64,000 nt of DNA from positions 372,001 through 436,000 of the forward strand of contig JAPFFF010000052.1 of assembly GCA_039105265.1 (NCBI GenBank). The letters run 5' to 3'. The stretch comes from Tritrichomonas musculus (lineage: Eukaryota; Parabasalia; Tritrichomonadida; Tritrichomonadidae). Below the pieces are notes generated by a model that was given only the letters and a program-made list of their open reading frames with translations, searched no databases and was not told the origin of the DNA. The position numbers were made by a program, and so were the translations under genes. Of this stretch, positions 49,930 to 59,834 are shown in pieces (positions within the stretch are counted from its first letter, which is position 1; each line of letters starts with the position of its first letter).

Positions 49930-50769
49930 ATGAACACATCATTAGAGAATATGGTTAAAAACCATGTAATGAATACGTTAAAAACGTATGCTATGGAAAC
50001 AAACGAAAACTTAATAAGTGAAATACACCCAGAAGTTAATATCAGGTTAAATAGTGTTAATGTAATTGTTGGCAAGCAATCATCCGGAAAAACAGTTATA
50101 GCTTTAAAGGAAATAATAAAATTAGGGGTATTAAATACTCATCATCTATTAGTATATATTACAAAAGACGGCAAAGAAACAGACCAAACATTTTTGGCAC
50201 TAAAACCTCTTCTAATGATTCCTTACGTTATCGTTAGTGAAAAAGAAGCCGTCGAATTCACGAAAGATTTAATCTCAGCAAAGAATTTATATAACCTTAT
50301 CAAACGGGAAAACTTGCAGGATAGAATCGATGACCAACAAAAAGAGGATATGTTCCAAATGTTAGCAATAAATGATTTTAATAAAAATATATTGCATACC
50401 ATAGTGTTATTCGATGATATTTCAAATAGTAAATTATTTTCAAGTGAAGAATCATATTTTAGTCAATTGATTCGTCGATGTCGTCATGTTAATATTTCAT
50501 TCTTTCTATTAATTCAAGGATGGAAAGGTCTAAAACCGCATGTTAAAAATGAAATATCAACATTATTTATATTCCCATGTTTTAATAAACAACAATTACA
50601 TTATATTTATTCTCAATCTGCAAGTAATTTAGCATTTGATGAGTTTTATGAAATGTATTCAAAAATATTAAAACGAAAAACTGAAAATAAGGAATGTCAT
50701 CCTTATATGTTAGTAAATGTTGTTGATGGAGGCGATACATCAATTGAACTTGACGAAGTTGTTTCCTGA
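49930..50769 (+). CDS. A32-like/FtsK-type DNA packaging ATPase (element B)
   Basis: 279 residues (MNTSLENMVKNHVMNTLKTY). Walker A VIVGKQSSGKTVIAL; Walker B HTIVLFDDIS; then the motif typical of Polinton and poxvirus A32 ATPases, SQLIRRCRHVNISFFLLIQG (arginine finger and sensor region). It pumps the genome into the capsid in related viruses. Length is normal and it looks whole. The last 67 bases overlap the convergent gene at 50703-51101. Element A has no ATPase. Confidence 0.92.
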   Translation: MNTSLENMVKNHVMNTLKTYAMETNENLISEIHPEVNIRLNSVNVIVGKQSSGKTVIALKEIIKLGVLNTHHLLVYITKDGKETDQTFLALKPLLMIPYVIVSEKEAVEFTKDLISAKNLYNLIKRENLQDRIDDQQKEDMFQMLAINDFNKNILHTIVLFDDISNSKLFSSEESYFSQLIRRCRHVNISFFLLIQGWKGLKPHVKNEISTLFIFPCFNKQQLHYIYSQSASNLAFDEFYEMYSKILKRKTENKECHPYMLVNVVDGGDTSIELDEVVS

Positions 50770-51101
50770 ATAAATGTTATAATTTTATTTACAGTTTCTT
50801 TAATTTCTTTGATTTCACTTTCTAATAAAAAAGTCTTGCTTCGAACGAAGTTCTCAAGCTCTGCTGTCTTCAAGTCGCTTTCAAGTTCTTTATTATTAGA
50901 AATATCTTCCCATTTCTTCAACATTAAGACACCTTTTATTTTTGTTATTCTATATCCGTCAATCTTATACATTTTGTTTAATTTATGAGTAGTTAATTTA
51001 TCCACTTCATCTTTATTTTTTGAATACCATAAATTAAATTCATCTACTGTTTTAAATTCTTTTAAGTAGTTTTTAATTGGTTCAATAACTTTTAAATCCA
51101 T
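50703..51101 (-). CDS. Small conserved helical protein (element B)
   Basis: 132 residues from ATG 51101 (MDLKVIEPIKNYLKEFKTVD). An upstream in-frame ATG at 51188 adds a hydrophobic stretch that overlaps the neighbouring gene and is not preferred. It contains FNLWYSKNKDEVDKLTTHKL and YRITKIKGVLMLKKWED, which looks like a small DNA-binding fold, then a coiled coil and a Ser/Thr-rich tail. Not recognised. Divergent from the 47-residue membrane protein, with 52 bases between. Confidence 0.6.
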   Translation of the reverse strand: MDLKVIEPIKNYLKEFKTVDEFNLWYSKNKDEVDKLTTHKLNKMYKIDGYRITKIKGVLMLKKWEDISNNKELESDLKTAELENFVRSKTFLLESEIKEIKETVNKIITFIQETTSSSSIDVSPPSTTFTNI

Positions 51102-51153
51102 TTGATTTATTATAAAAATATTAAATTTTATTTGAAGAAAAATAATAATTAAA

Positions 51154-51297
51154 ATGAATATATCAAATCTGTTTCTCGGCTGTCTCACAGTCTTCGAGTT
51201 TATAAATTTATTGCTTCGTATAGTTAAACTATCTGCTACATTAAACGATAAACCCCCTGAATTAACTGATGAAATGAGGAAACGACTTTATTCTTAA
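51154..51297 (+). CDS. 47-residue membrane protein (element B)
   Basis: Reads MNISNLFLGCLTVFEFINLL, then LRIVKLSATLNDKPPELTDE and MRKRLYS. One transmembrane helix (residues 6-24), then a basic and acidic tail. It fills the gap between the 132-residue gene (-) and MAFGSW type 2 (-), with only 8 bases before the latter's 3' end. Good composition for a real small gene; function unknown. Confidence 0.5.
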   Translation: MNISNLFLGCLTVFEFINLLLRIVKLSATLNDKPPELTDEMRKRLYS

Positions 51298-51305
51298 ATA
51301 TTCAA

Positions 51306-51587
51306 TCATTCTTTCAATAATGGTATATCGAAACGTCTAACTCCTCCACCGTTCGCTCCAACTAAATTACTGCCTTTATAATTTACTTTATTATTTAATT
51401 TACCGATACCACTTCCAACTTTACTTATTACATCACCAATATCTCCACCAATTAGACCGCCTGCTTGATTAATCAATGGTGCAAATTTACTAACAGTTTC
51501 AACTGCTTTTTTCACTTTCGGTACTATTTTTCCAATAACATTTTTAGCACCGCTTATAATATTTTTGAACCAACTTCCAAATGCCAT
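51306..51587 (-). CDS. MAFGSW protein type 2, protein VI-like (element B)
   Basis: 93 residues from ATG 51587 (MAFGSWFKNIISGAKNVIGK). The ATG is set by identity with the other three copies. Hydrophobic, Gly/Ile/Val-rich helices follow (LINQAGGLIGGDIGDVISKV) and a C-terminal GGGVRRFDIPLLKE. Divergent from the capsid gene with 55 bases between starts, just as in element A. Same suggested role as its A counterpart. Confidence 0.75.
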   Translation of the reverse strand: MAFGSWFKNIISGAKNVIGKIVPKVKKAVETVSKFAPLINQAGGLIGGDIGDVISKVGSGIGKLNNKVNYKGSNLVGANGGGVRRFDIPLLKE

Positions 51588-51642
51588 ATTTCGATAATGT
51601 AAAAATTTTAAAAATGATTTTAATTTTTTTCTATTATTCAAA

Positions 51643-53586
51643 ATGACATTCTTAAACGCTCAAACAAAAAATCTTGGTAATGATGAAGGTGATGTTTTAG
51701 CATTCTTCCAAAATAAATTGAGAAATTTAATACAACGAAACGGCGGTGATAATTCTTTTAGTTGGATTATGGAAGAATTCAAAGATAAAGATGCACCTTT
51801 ACCTGTTGGTACTAAAACAAGAATTAAATTAACTCATTCAGGTCATACTATAACTCAAATCGAAAAATCATTCTCTACAATATTACTTGACTTCAATGTT
51901 AAATTAAATCAGGTTATCGATGTTTCAGCTGATAAAAACGGTTTAATGAAAATATTCGTTGGATTCAAAAATGCTGTTGAATTTTATGAAGATTGCAGAT
52001 TTTGGATTAATGGTAAATTACTTGACACATACCGACAAGATGAATTACAACGTGAATCATTCGCTTACAATTCTATCAAACCACGAGACGCAAAAGCAAC
52101 TTCAAAATTCAGTCATTCAACATGGGAAAATGTCAGTCAATTTTCACCGTCAATTTGTGGTTGTTATATTGATTTAAAGGATATTGCTGACGGCTTACCT
52201 CATAAATTCACTATCGAATTAACAATTCCATTTGTCGATCAACTTGCACTTCAAGCTTGGCAATTATATCCAAATTCAATATGTGGTGAAATAGAAGAAG
52301 AAGTTAAAACATCATTACGTGCTATGGTATGGGCTCAAATTAATCCCAATATCGTTAAAGAAACTTTACAATTCCTCGAAGATAAAGCAATTGATGAAGA
52401 AATACCCGCAGTTGTACCAATCACTCGTAAATTTACACAAATTGGCAAACCATCAGTTATTGTTTCTCATTATTCAGCAACACCAACACCAACACAAACA
52501 TTACATATTAAATATCAAAGAATGCATGGAGCTAAAGCATATACAGCTGATGAACCAGCAGGCGGAGAACAAATGAGAAAAGATACACACAACGACGAAG
52601 CAGAACCATTAGTTATTGATTTTCATTATACTGATGAAGAATTTACAAAATATAATGTTGATAAATCATTAGTAAATCATGCTGAATTTGCTGAAACTAT
52701 CGCGTGTAGAAATCCAGATTATATTTTAAATGCTGGTGATTCAATAAAAATAATTGAAAATGAAGTTAAAGGCGCACTTCTCGTTAAATCAAATCGTTTA
52801 AATGGTTCATCAATTAATCTTAAAACTGACAAACTGAGACTTGATGTATTAGGTGGTACAATACAACTTGGGCGTTCAAATTTGGCTGGTTTTGGTCTCA
52901 AACAAGGAACATATCAAGGACTAGTTCATGAATTACAATCACCGCTATTAGTTCCATCACAAGAATTAACACGTGAAATATTTGAAGGTACTGCAAAATC
53001 AAATGGTCTAGAAATATCTAAAACAATTCCATTAAAAAATGCCACAAATATTACGATGATGTTTCCAAAAAGTCCATTTGATATTACATGTTTTGATAAT
53101 ATTATGTATCAAAACGTTCAATTGGTCGTTAATAAAAGAACATATCCAGATACCGAGTTTCAAAGCACGTGTGGTGCTCGATTTTATCAACATCAATTGA
53201 TAGCCAATGAATTAGATGGAGCATTAGAAGCAACGCAAGAATTCGAGGATTCATTCACTCAACCATTAAATGACCCAACAACTGGTAAGCGATATACTAA
53301 TTGTAAAAGTGATGGTACAAGTTTTGGTATTAATTTCCAACTTGAACGTTCAAATGCAGGATATGTATTTGATGGATTAGATACTGGTTCAAATTCAATA
53401 ACAATCACATTTAGAGGACAACCATTATATCGTGGTGATGATGACACATATTTCATTCCTGATTTAGATAATAAAGACCAACACCCACCAAGTCCTGAAG
53501 CTTGGATTTGTAGCGATACATATTTTGCATGGTCCGTTAATGGTGTTGAATACTTCCCTCGTGGTGTTCCAGCTGGTTATGAGTAA
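51643..53586 (+). CDS. Major capsid protein (double jelly-roll type), element B
   Basis: 647 residues (MTFLNAQTKNLGNDEGDVLA). Most residues are identical to the 630-residue capsid of element A, with a slightly longer loop in the middle (EPAGGEQMRKDTHNDEAEPL). The codons differ widely (AT-rich here), so protein identity has been kept while silent sites diverged. It looks whole. The stop codon lies in a 30-bp tandem repeat. Confidence 0.87.
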   Translation: MTFLNAQTKNLGNDEGDVLAFFQNKLRNLIQRNGGDNSFSWIMEEFKDKDAPLPVGTKTRIKLTHSGHTITQIEKSFSTILLDFNVKLNQVIDVSADKNGLMKIFVGFKNAVEFYEDCRFWINGKLLDTYRQDELQRESFAYNSIKPRDAKATSKFSHSTWENVSQFSPSICGCYIDLKDIADGLPHKFTIELTIPFVDQLALQAWQLYPNSICGEIEEEVKTSLRAMVWAQINPNIVKETLQFLEDKAIDEEIPAVVPITRKFTQIGKPSVIVSHYSATPTPTQTLHIKYQRMHGAKAYTADEPAGGEQMRKDTHNDEAEPLVIDFHYTDEEFTKYNVDKSLVNHAEFAETIACRNPDYILNAGDSIKIIENEVKGALLVKSNRLNGSSINLKTDKLRLDVLGGTIQLGRSNLAGFGLKQGTYQGLVHELQSPLLVPSQELTREIFEGTAKSNGLEISKTIPLKNATNITMMFPKSPFDITCFDNIMYQNVQLVVNKRTYPDTEFQSTCGARFYQHQLIANELDGALEATQEFEDSFTQPLNDPTTGKRYTNCKSDGTSFGINFQLERSNAGYVFDGLDTGSNSITITFRGQPLYRGDDDTYFIPDLDNKDQHPPSPEAWICSDTYFAWSVNGVEYFPRGVPAGYE

Positions 53587-53646
53587 GCATTAAGCGCCAT
53601 AAGCGATTATGAGTAAGCATTAAGCGCCATAAGCGATTATGAGTAA
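53578..53646. repeat. 30-bp tandem repeat across the capsid stop codon
   Basis: TATGAGTAAGCATTAAGCGC and CATAAGCGAT form a unit at 53578 and 53608, with a third partial copy at 53638. Each copy repeats the last codons and stop (Y-E-stop). It is richer in G+C than the surroundings. Confidence 0.9.
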
Positions 53647-53729
53647 AAATATTTAATTTAAATTATTTTAAACATTTTCAAAACTATTTAATTTAATTTT
53701 ATATTTTTCAATTTTTTATTTTAACATAA

Positions 53730-54203
53730 ATGACAGATAAGGTTTTCAACGAACTCTGTTCCCAGAAACTTAGTTTCATGAATCTCACAAAATTCGTTGA
53801 TGAATTAAAAGCATTTGGCAAAATCAATTTCAATGATTTCGAATGTTGTAATATTTATTTTGAAGGTAATGATACGTATAGAAATAAATTCGGCAAATTA
53901 GGAATTAGACCAGTTGCGATTGAAATGCGTGGCTCTGCTAACAATATATTAATAACACATAAAACATTACTTGAATATTTCAAAGGTCAGCCTGTTATTT
54001 CAAGCTCTAAATTATGGGATAAATTAAATCCAGCAGACAAATCAAAAATTCATGTGCTTAAAGTTTCATTTATGACAAAAGAATATGAAGGAACTCCATA
54101 TTATCCAGCTCAAATTTCAGTATTATCACTCAAAAGAAATATTGAAAGAATACGTAATCAAAGAGTTAATGATGAAACTGAAATTACAACTAACTTTATA
54201 TAA
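53730..54203 (+). CDS. Conserved small structural protein (element B)
   Basis: 157 residues (MTDKVFNELCSQKLSFMNLT), longer at both ends than the 130-residue copy in A. Core NIYFEGNDTYRNKFGKLGIR, ILITHKTLLEYF, and YEGTPYYPAQISVLSL. Immediately follows the capsid gene. Role unknown; see the A copy. Confidence 0.65.
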   Translation: MTDKVFNELCSQKLSFMNLTKFVDELKAFGKINFNDFECCNIYFEGNDTYRNKFGKLGIRPVAIEMRGSANNILITHKTLLEYFKGQPVISSSKLWDKLNPADKSKIHVLKVSFMTKEYEGTPYYPAQISVLSLKRNIERIRNQRVNDETEITTNFI

Positions 54204-54229
54204 AAATAACAAATTTATTTTTCGGCAAA

Positions 54230-54562
54230 TCAATATTCTAACTTCAAGAATACAGTGAATCTATCAGGTTTAATTTCATTTCCATTTGCATCACAAAACC
54301 ATATCTTAAAATGTCTTTTAGTACCAATATATTCATACTTTCTATTGTCATCAGGAACAGGTAAATTTGAATACCATACTAAACTATCACAATATTCGTC
54401 TCTTTGTATAAATGAAGCATGAACTTCAGTTTCAGCATCTATATATTCATTACACACTGCTAAGCAATATTGGAAACTAATATATCGTTTATTTAGTGAA
54501 TTTACAAATTCGGGTGGCAATTCGTTTTCATAGTCTTTTGTTATAAAATATGTTTTAACCAT
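54230..54562 (-). CDS. 110-residue conserved protein (element B), possible jelly-roll
   Basis: MVKTYFITKDYENELPPEFV, then VHASFIQRDEYCDSLVWYSN and FKIWFCDANGNEIKPDRFTV with LKLEY at the end. The late 'I-W-F-x-D-x-x-G-N-x-I' strand resembles the C-terminal edge of jelly-roll minor capsid-like proteins in other Polintons; inference. It looks whole. It faces against its neighbours; in A the same gene runs with them. Confidence 0.65.
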   Translation of the reverse strand: MVKTYFITKDYENELPPEFVNSLNKRYISFQYCLAVCNEYIDAETEVHASFIQRDEYCDSLVWYSNLPVPDDNRKYEYIGTKRHFKIWFCDANGNEIKPDRFTVFLKLEY

Positions 54563-54602
54563 TTTATTTTTAATTAAAATTTACATATCTCAATAAAAAG
54601 TG

Positions 54603-57600
54603 ATGACAGCAATAATTACAAAACAAAATGTTAAAGATGGAGCATTTACAGGTGGTAATAATTCACCCACTGCTAACGGAGAATTTGAAACATTACACGT
54701 TAAAGGTGATACTATAATGACGGAAATATAACAAGTCCTGAGTTAGCAGTAGTTGGTGAGGCTATAATTGATTTTGAATCACGTATAAAAACATTAGAAG
54801 AAAACCCAGCTGAAAACTTACATTTTGAAGATGGATTAAACGATTTTATTATTAGTGCCGATACATTAAAAACATTTGAAAATGATGATTATAACATTCT
54901 TGAAATAGAAATTGACAATAATCCTAACGATAGTTCTACGAACGTAGCGCTACACGACATAACTGAATTTAGTGGAGATTTATTCGAAATAATATTTCCT
55001 TCATATATGAATTTATCAACTGGTATAATATCAACATCAAACAACAAGTTTAATAATCCATGTATAACATATGACTTACAACGCAAGACTCTTTCTCTAG
55101 AAAGTGAAGCTGAAAAATATACATTAAATTACATTAATAACGACGATAAACCAAGACTATATATTCACAAAACTATTATTAATAAACCAATGGATTTATT
55201 CACTTCGGGATTCATGCGTATAAATTATATTGCTAAAATAAAACAAACTATAAACTCAAAAGACAATCAATTAATAAATTTCAAATGTAATACAATAGAT
55301 GCTGACAATTGCTTTAAATTATATCGTTCTCCATTACCTGATTTTTACGAGATGAAATCTTACGGTATAACTAATGACAATGAATATTATTACGCTGATT
55401 ATGGATATATTCCAGGCACTCCAGAATTTGAAGCTTTAATTGATGGTCAAGTTTTCGAATTTCATGATGAAGCATTTGGTACTGATTACAAAATGACTAA
55501 AAAAGGTAATGAATGGGTTGGTAATAATGTATCTTTTCATATACCAATATCTGCTTCAATTAAAGGAGAAACTAAATTCTTTAAACATCAAACACAACCA
55601 TTACTTATTAAGCAAAATGAAACTAATAAAGCAATATTAAGAGCATGGATTAGTTATTACTCAAACGAGAACCCATTTAAATTTATTAATGAGAAAGGCT
55701 TAATTAAGTTTGTTGATTGTGAAATTGATAAATATGTTGATAATGTAAATGGATATTGGGCTGTATATCTAAAATGTACTCAAAAGAAAAGCTGTAATTT
55801 CACATGCTCATTAATGATAAATGGAATAGAATATCAAACAGAATTTGGATTTGAATATGCATCATATGAAGCTGAATCATGTTATAAAGTTAATACCAAT
55901 AATTGCTATGAGTACTTGCCATATCATTATAACGGAAAACTTGAAGTTGGCAATCCACCATATGGTTTAAAATTATATATGAGAACTGATAAAGAATTAA
56001 TATTTAAAATTGCTGATACCAAATATGAAGAAGGAACAAATACTTTTGAATTTTTAGCATCAACAGGTTTTTATACAGTATCACCACGACCTGAAGCATG
56101 TACAACATTATTTACAAATTATAACATTCAAACAAGCGGAGTTGTTATTGGTGAAAATATAGAATCACACGTTTTTATTCTTAATTCATTGGGTAATACT
56201 GTAGATATAGCAGTTAATCACATATCACAATTACAAAATTATTATATTCAATTACAACAGCAATTAGAGGAAGTCAAAAATAAACAAAATTGGTTTGATA
56301 TCGTTAAAGATGTTATATGTATTGGTGGCTCTGTTGTTAATTTTATGGGTGGTCCAACAAAATTATTATCAATTGCTAAAAATGGTATATCAAGTTTAAT
56401 TGGAATGTCATTCGCTGCTGATGAAGAATTAATAGAAGATGCTGTAATAGTTGCATGTGATAGAGCTTCGACTGTATTAGCTGAAGTTAAAGTTGAAGAA
56501 TTAGATTTAGCTAATGAAGAGCCACTATTAGGAGAAAACCTTAATCGATATAAATATTTATGTACATCTCTTAAATATGATTATCACATTGAAGTTTCAT
56601 TTGAAATTGATAATGAAGGTGAAGTAGTAAAAATAAATACTTATACAGTTAATGAAGATTTAACAATAACAAACATTTCAGCAGACCAAAGCACTATTGA
56701 TTGTTTAATTATATATAATAGTCCATATTTGATTATAGACAGTAATTATAAACCAATTAAGGTTGAAGTTAAGAGAATTCCTAAAAGAACAAACACAGAA
56801 TTAGGATTAGGTGCAGAATTAAGAGATGATCACATATTATCATCAGCTGCAACAGTAAAATTAATTGAAAATCATAAAGTTCATTTGAACGAATCATTGA
56901 CAAATAAATTAAGCGAAACATTAAATAATTATGCATCAACTCAATATGTTAAGGATAATTACCCATCATATCATCATTTACAGAATAATTACAAAAACAA
57001 CACACAATTAAATGAAATATTAGATGTTTATGCATTGAAAACAGAATTAGCTGAAGCAATCCCAATAATACCAGATGATTTAGTCAATAATGAAACATTA
57101 ACAAATGCATTAAATGATTATAGAAAGAAAGATGATTTAAGTTATGGAAACACTGATGAGATATTAACAAGAGAGAATGATATTTTAAATTATGAATTCG
57201 TTGACGTTCCATACACATTTACTAAATATTCAACAAAAATATTATGTATTAGTGAATGGTATAAAATATTTAATAGAGATGAGTTTTATATTGATGCAAC
57301 ATTAACGAAAAATAGTAATGTAATAACTGGAACATATAAATATGAATTAACACATAGCAACGGTGTTAAAAAGAAATATACGTGTTCTGAAATTAATTAT
57401 TCGTTATATATCACAACCTCAGGAACAATATCAGATATAAATGACATGTATATTTACGAAGGTAAAATTGAAATAAATAAATTAGGATATAATTCAAAAC
57501 CTTCTGAATTCCCTGATAATAAATTACTTTCAGCTAAATATGTTAATAATGAGTTTAATAATGTTGTCAATAATGAAAAATTAATAACTGCATTAAATGA

Positions 57601-58513
57601 ATATAGAAAGAAAGAAGATTTGACTGTTAACGTATCAAAAAAAGTAATGCAACAATTACCTATTACTATAGGGATTTATGAACCAGAAGGAATAACGATG
57701 GATTTTGGAGGAACATCATTTATTACATTTCATGAAGGAGCACATTTGATTGGTAATGTACCTTATACTGATTATAAATTCGATATCATATACCAAACAC
57801 AAGAAACAGAAGAAAGACATGGAACAATTACACATAAATATAATATTGGAGGTTCCTGTTATTTATATTGGGAAGAAGCAACAGGAGCATTATATGATTA
57901 TTTTGGAACATATGGTGTTATAATTACATCAGCAGAATATGAAGGTGAAGTTGAATATGATGATGAATTGGTTTTAAAGAGTGAATGTGATGAAAAATAT
58001 GTTGCCAAAAATGGTGATGCAACAATAAATGGTAATTTAATAGTAACTGGAACATTTCATGCATCACAAACAAACACAACTATTACTCATTACTGTCCAA
58101 TTGAGGAATCAATGAATTCAATAAATGATTTTGTAATTGGTGCACCCGTATATATGACAGGTAAGGTTTACAAACAAGTTAAGAATGAATGGATACCATC
58201 AACTGAAAATGATACTACAGATTGTATTTGTTCAGTAAAGACTAATGGCAGATGGAACACTTTCATAGGTATATGTATATCCATTGATGTTGAAAACAAT
58301 TGTATTACATTTGCAAGTGGAGGGGACTATATGGTTAGAGTTGATGATACAACATGTTATGGAATTGGTGATGAAGTATTTATTGATAACGAAGATAATA
58401 AATTAAAAATACTTTCAGGACAAACTGCTATAACATCCAAAATTAGACGTATGACTGTAGGCATTATTACAGCAAAAATAAATGATACAATGTTAGCTGT
58501 GTTTAAATCTTAA
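54603..58513 (+). CDS. Fibre-like virion protein (element B), looks broken (about one break)
   Basis: Starts MTAIITKQNVKDGAFTGGNN like the A copy. The long intact part (from 55007) has PDFYEMKSYGITNDNEYYYA, TNTFEFLASTGFYTVSPRPE, a coiled coil (LQNYYIQLQQQLEEVKNKQN), a hydrophobic stretch (IVKDVICIGGSVVNFMG), YALKTEL repeats, a triple-beta type repeat (GDATINGNLIVTGTFHAS), and a C-terminal knob-like part (TVGIITAKINDTMLAVFKS). The layout of shaft, coil and knob suits an attachment fibre. Confidence 0.75.
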
Positions 58514-58519
58514 ATTGAT

Positions 58520-59185
58520 TTAATAAACCATTTTTAAACTAATACCATATTTTAAAAATTCGGTGTAAATTCTGTTATATTTATATTTAAATTCTTCGGT
58601 TTGACCATCTTTTGAAACTAATATTTTTGATATGTATATTAATTTATCACTGTGAGCAGTGCAACCACCACATGTGATATCGTCATCTAATACCAAATCG
58701 ACTTTATCACAATCAGTTAATAGTTTAATCATATTCATTAATAATTTGCTTTCACATACCACATATGAATTTATTTTTAATGGGTTTGATTCATACATTG
58801 CTACTAACATTTCTAAAAATTTATTTTTCTTATCAAGTTCATCAATTTCATTTGTTAAATCTGCTATGGCGCGGTCTTGAAATCCTTTGTTTGTTGGATG
58901 TACTGACGGATAATTCGAATCCTCCGTCGTTGTCGGAGAATATAAAGTTTGACCAACCGCTGAGGTATCGCGTTGCGCTAGTCCCGTAGGGATATCCATT
59001 GGTTGGTTCGCTTGAGTAAAATTTACGTTTGGATTAAGAGGTTGAACACTTGGATATAATGGAACGGTTTGAGAACGTTGTTTATTAGGAGGTGTTATCT
59101 TGATATTCACATTAGTGTTTTGTTCTTGCTTAATTGTATTGTCGGTTTCGCTGCTTAAAATTCTAGCTTGACGTAGTGCGCACAT
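58520..59185 (-). CDS. Conserved Pro-rich-linker protein (element B)
   Basis: 221 residues (MCALRQARILSSETDNTIKQ). Same N-tag (SSETDNTIKQEQNTNVNIKI) and C-domain (LDKKNKFLEMLVAMYESNPL; KINSYVVCESKLLMNMIKLL; DDDITCGGCTAH) as the A copy. The linker has a G+C-richer patch (GLAQRDTSAVGQ) with small hairpins. Divergent from MAFGSW type 1 with 53 bases between, as in A. Function unknown. Confidence 0.7.
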   Translation of the reverse strand: MCALRQARILSSETDNTIKQEQNTNVNIKITPPNKQRSQTVPLYPSVQPLNPNVNFTQANQPMDIPTGLAQRDTSAVGQTLYSPTTTEDSNYPSVHPTNKGFQDRAIADLTNEIDELDKKNKFLEMLVAMYESNPLKINSYVVCESKLLMNMIKLLTDCDKVDLVLDDDITCGGCTAHSDKLIYISKILVSKDGQTEEFKYKYNRIYTEFLKYGISLKMVY

Positions 59186-59238
59186 AATTTAATAAATAAT
59201 AAAATACAAACATTAAATATTAATTTTTTAAATTAAAA

Positions 59239-59463
59239 ATGGCATTTGGAAGTTGGCTAAAAAAATTGGGTAGTAATATTAAATCTGCAGCAAAAGATTT
59301 TGCAGACGGTTTTAAATTCGGTTGGAATAAAACCAAATCAATTATGGAAAAATTACCAGTTGTTGGCAATGTTGCAAAAATATTACCTAAATTTGATAAT
59401 TCAAATAATCCTGCATTAAAATATTTTGGAAATGATGGCTATTTTAATAGCCCGGAAACTTAA
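59239..59463 (+). CDS. MAFGSW protein type 1, protein VI-like (element B)
   Basis: 74 residues (MAFGSWLKKLGSNIKSAAKD), then GFKFGWNKTKSIMEKLP and the shared tail ILPKFDNSNNPALKYFGNDG. It looks whole. Convergent with the 84-residue gene, whose 3' end is 15 bases away. See the A copy for the suggested role. Confidence 0.7.
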   Translation: MAFGSWLKKLGSNIKSAAKDFADGFKFGWNKTKSIMEKLPVVGNVAKILPKFDNSNNPALKYFGNDGYFNSPET

Positions 59464-59478
59464 CGTTTCTCGGGTATA

Positions 59479-59733
59479 TTAAATATACAGATTCTTAACA
59501 GCTTTATTTAGTAAATTTCTAATTTTAATATCTCTATCATATTTATTTTTAAGTTTCTGTCGTTTATTTTTAGCTTTATCAGTGTTTGGTTCAGGTTGGT
59601 TTAAAATACGTCGATAATATTGTAATCTTGAATTAATAAGTCTCAATGTTGGTGTTGCAAATGTTTTTCTTTCATGTGGTTGTCTTAATGGTTGCAAAAT
59701 ACCGTTTGGCATACAATCTAATGAGTCAGTCAT
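59479..59733 (-). CDS. Small conserved basic Polinton protein (element B)
   Basis: 84 residues from ATG 59733 (MTDSLDCMPNGILQPLRQPH). Shared with A: ERKTFATPTLRLINSRLQYY and KYDRDIKIRNLLNKAVKNLY. Basic and helical. It is divergent from the integrase, with about 100 bases between that include two small palindromes. Confidence 0.7.
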   Translation of the reverse strand: MTDSLDCMPNGILQPLRQPHERKTFATPTLRLINSRLQYYRRILNQPEPNTDKAKNKRQKLKNKYDRDIKIRNLLNKAVKNLYI

Positions 59734-59780
59734 ATTTTTATGCAATAAAAAAATTTATTTGAATAAAAATTTATTTGAAA

Positions 59781-59808
59781 GAGCAAAGCTCGGGAATTTT
59801 TAAATTCC
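59781..59808. repeat. Two small palindromes before the integrase
   Basis: GAGC-AAA-GCTC at 59781-59791 and GGAATTT-TT-AAATTCC at 59793-59808 lie in the short divergent promoter region between the 84-residue gene and the integrase. They may be regulatory or be further copies of the small hairpin inserts seen elsewhere. Confidence 0.6.
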
Positions 59809-59834
59809 TTAATTTAATATTTAAAATCTAGAAA

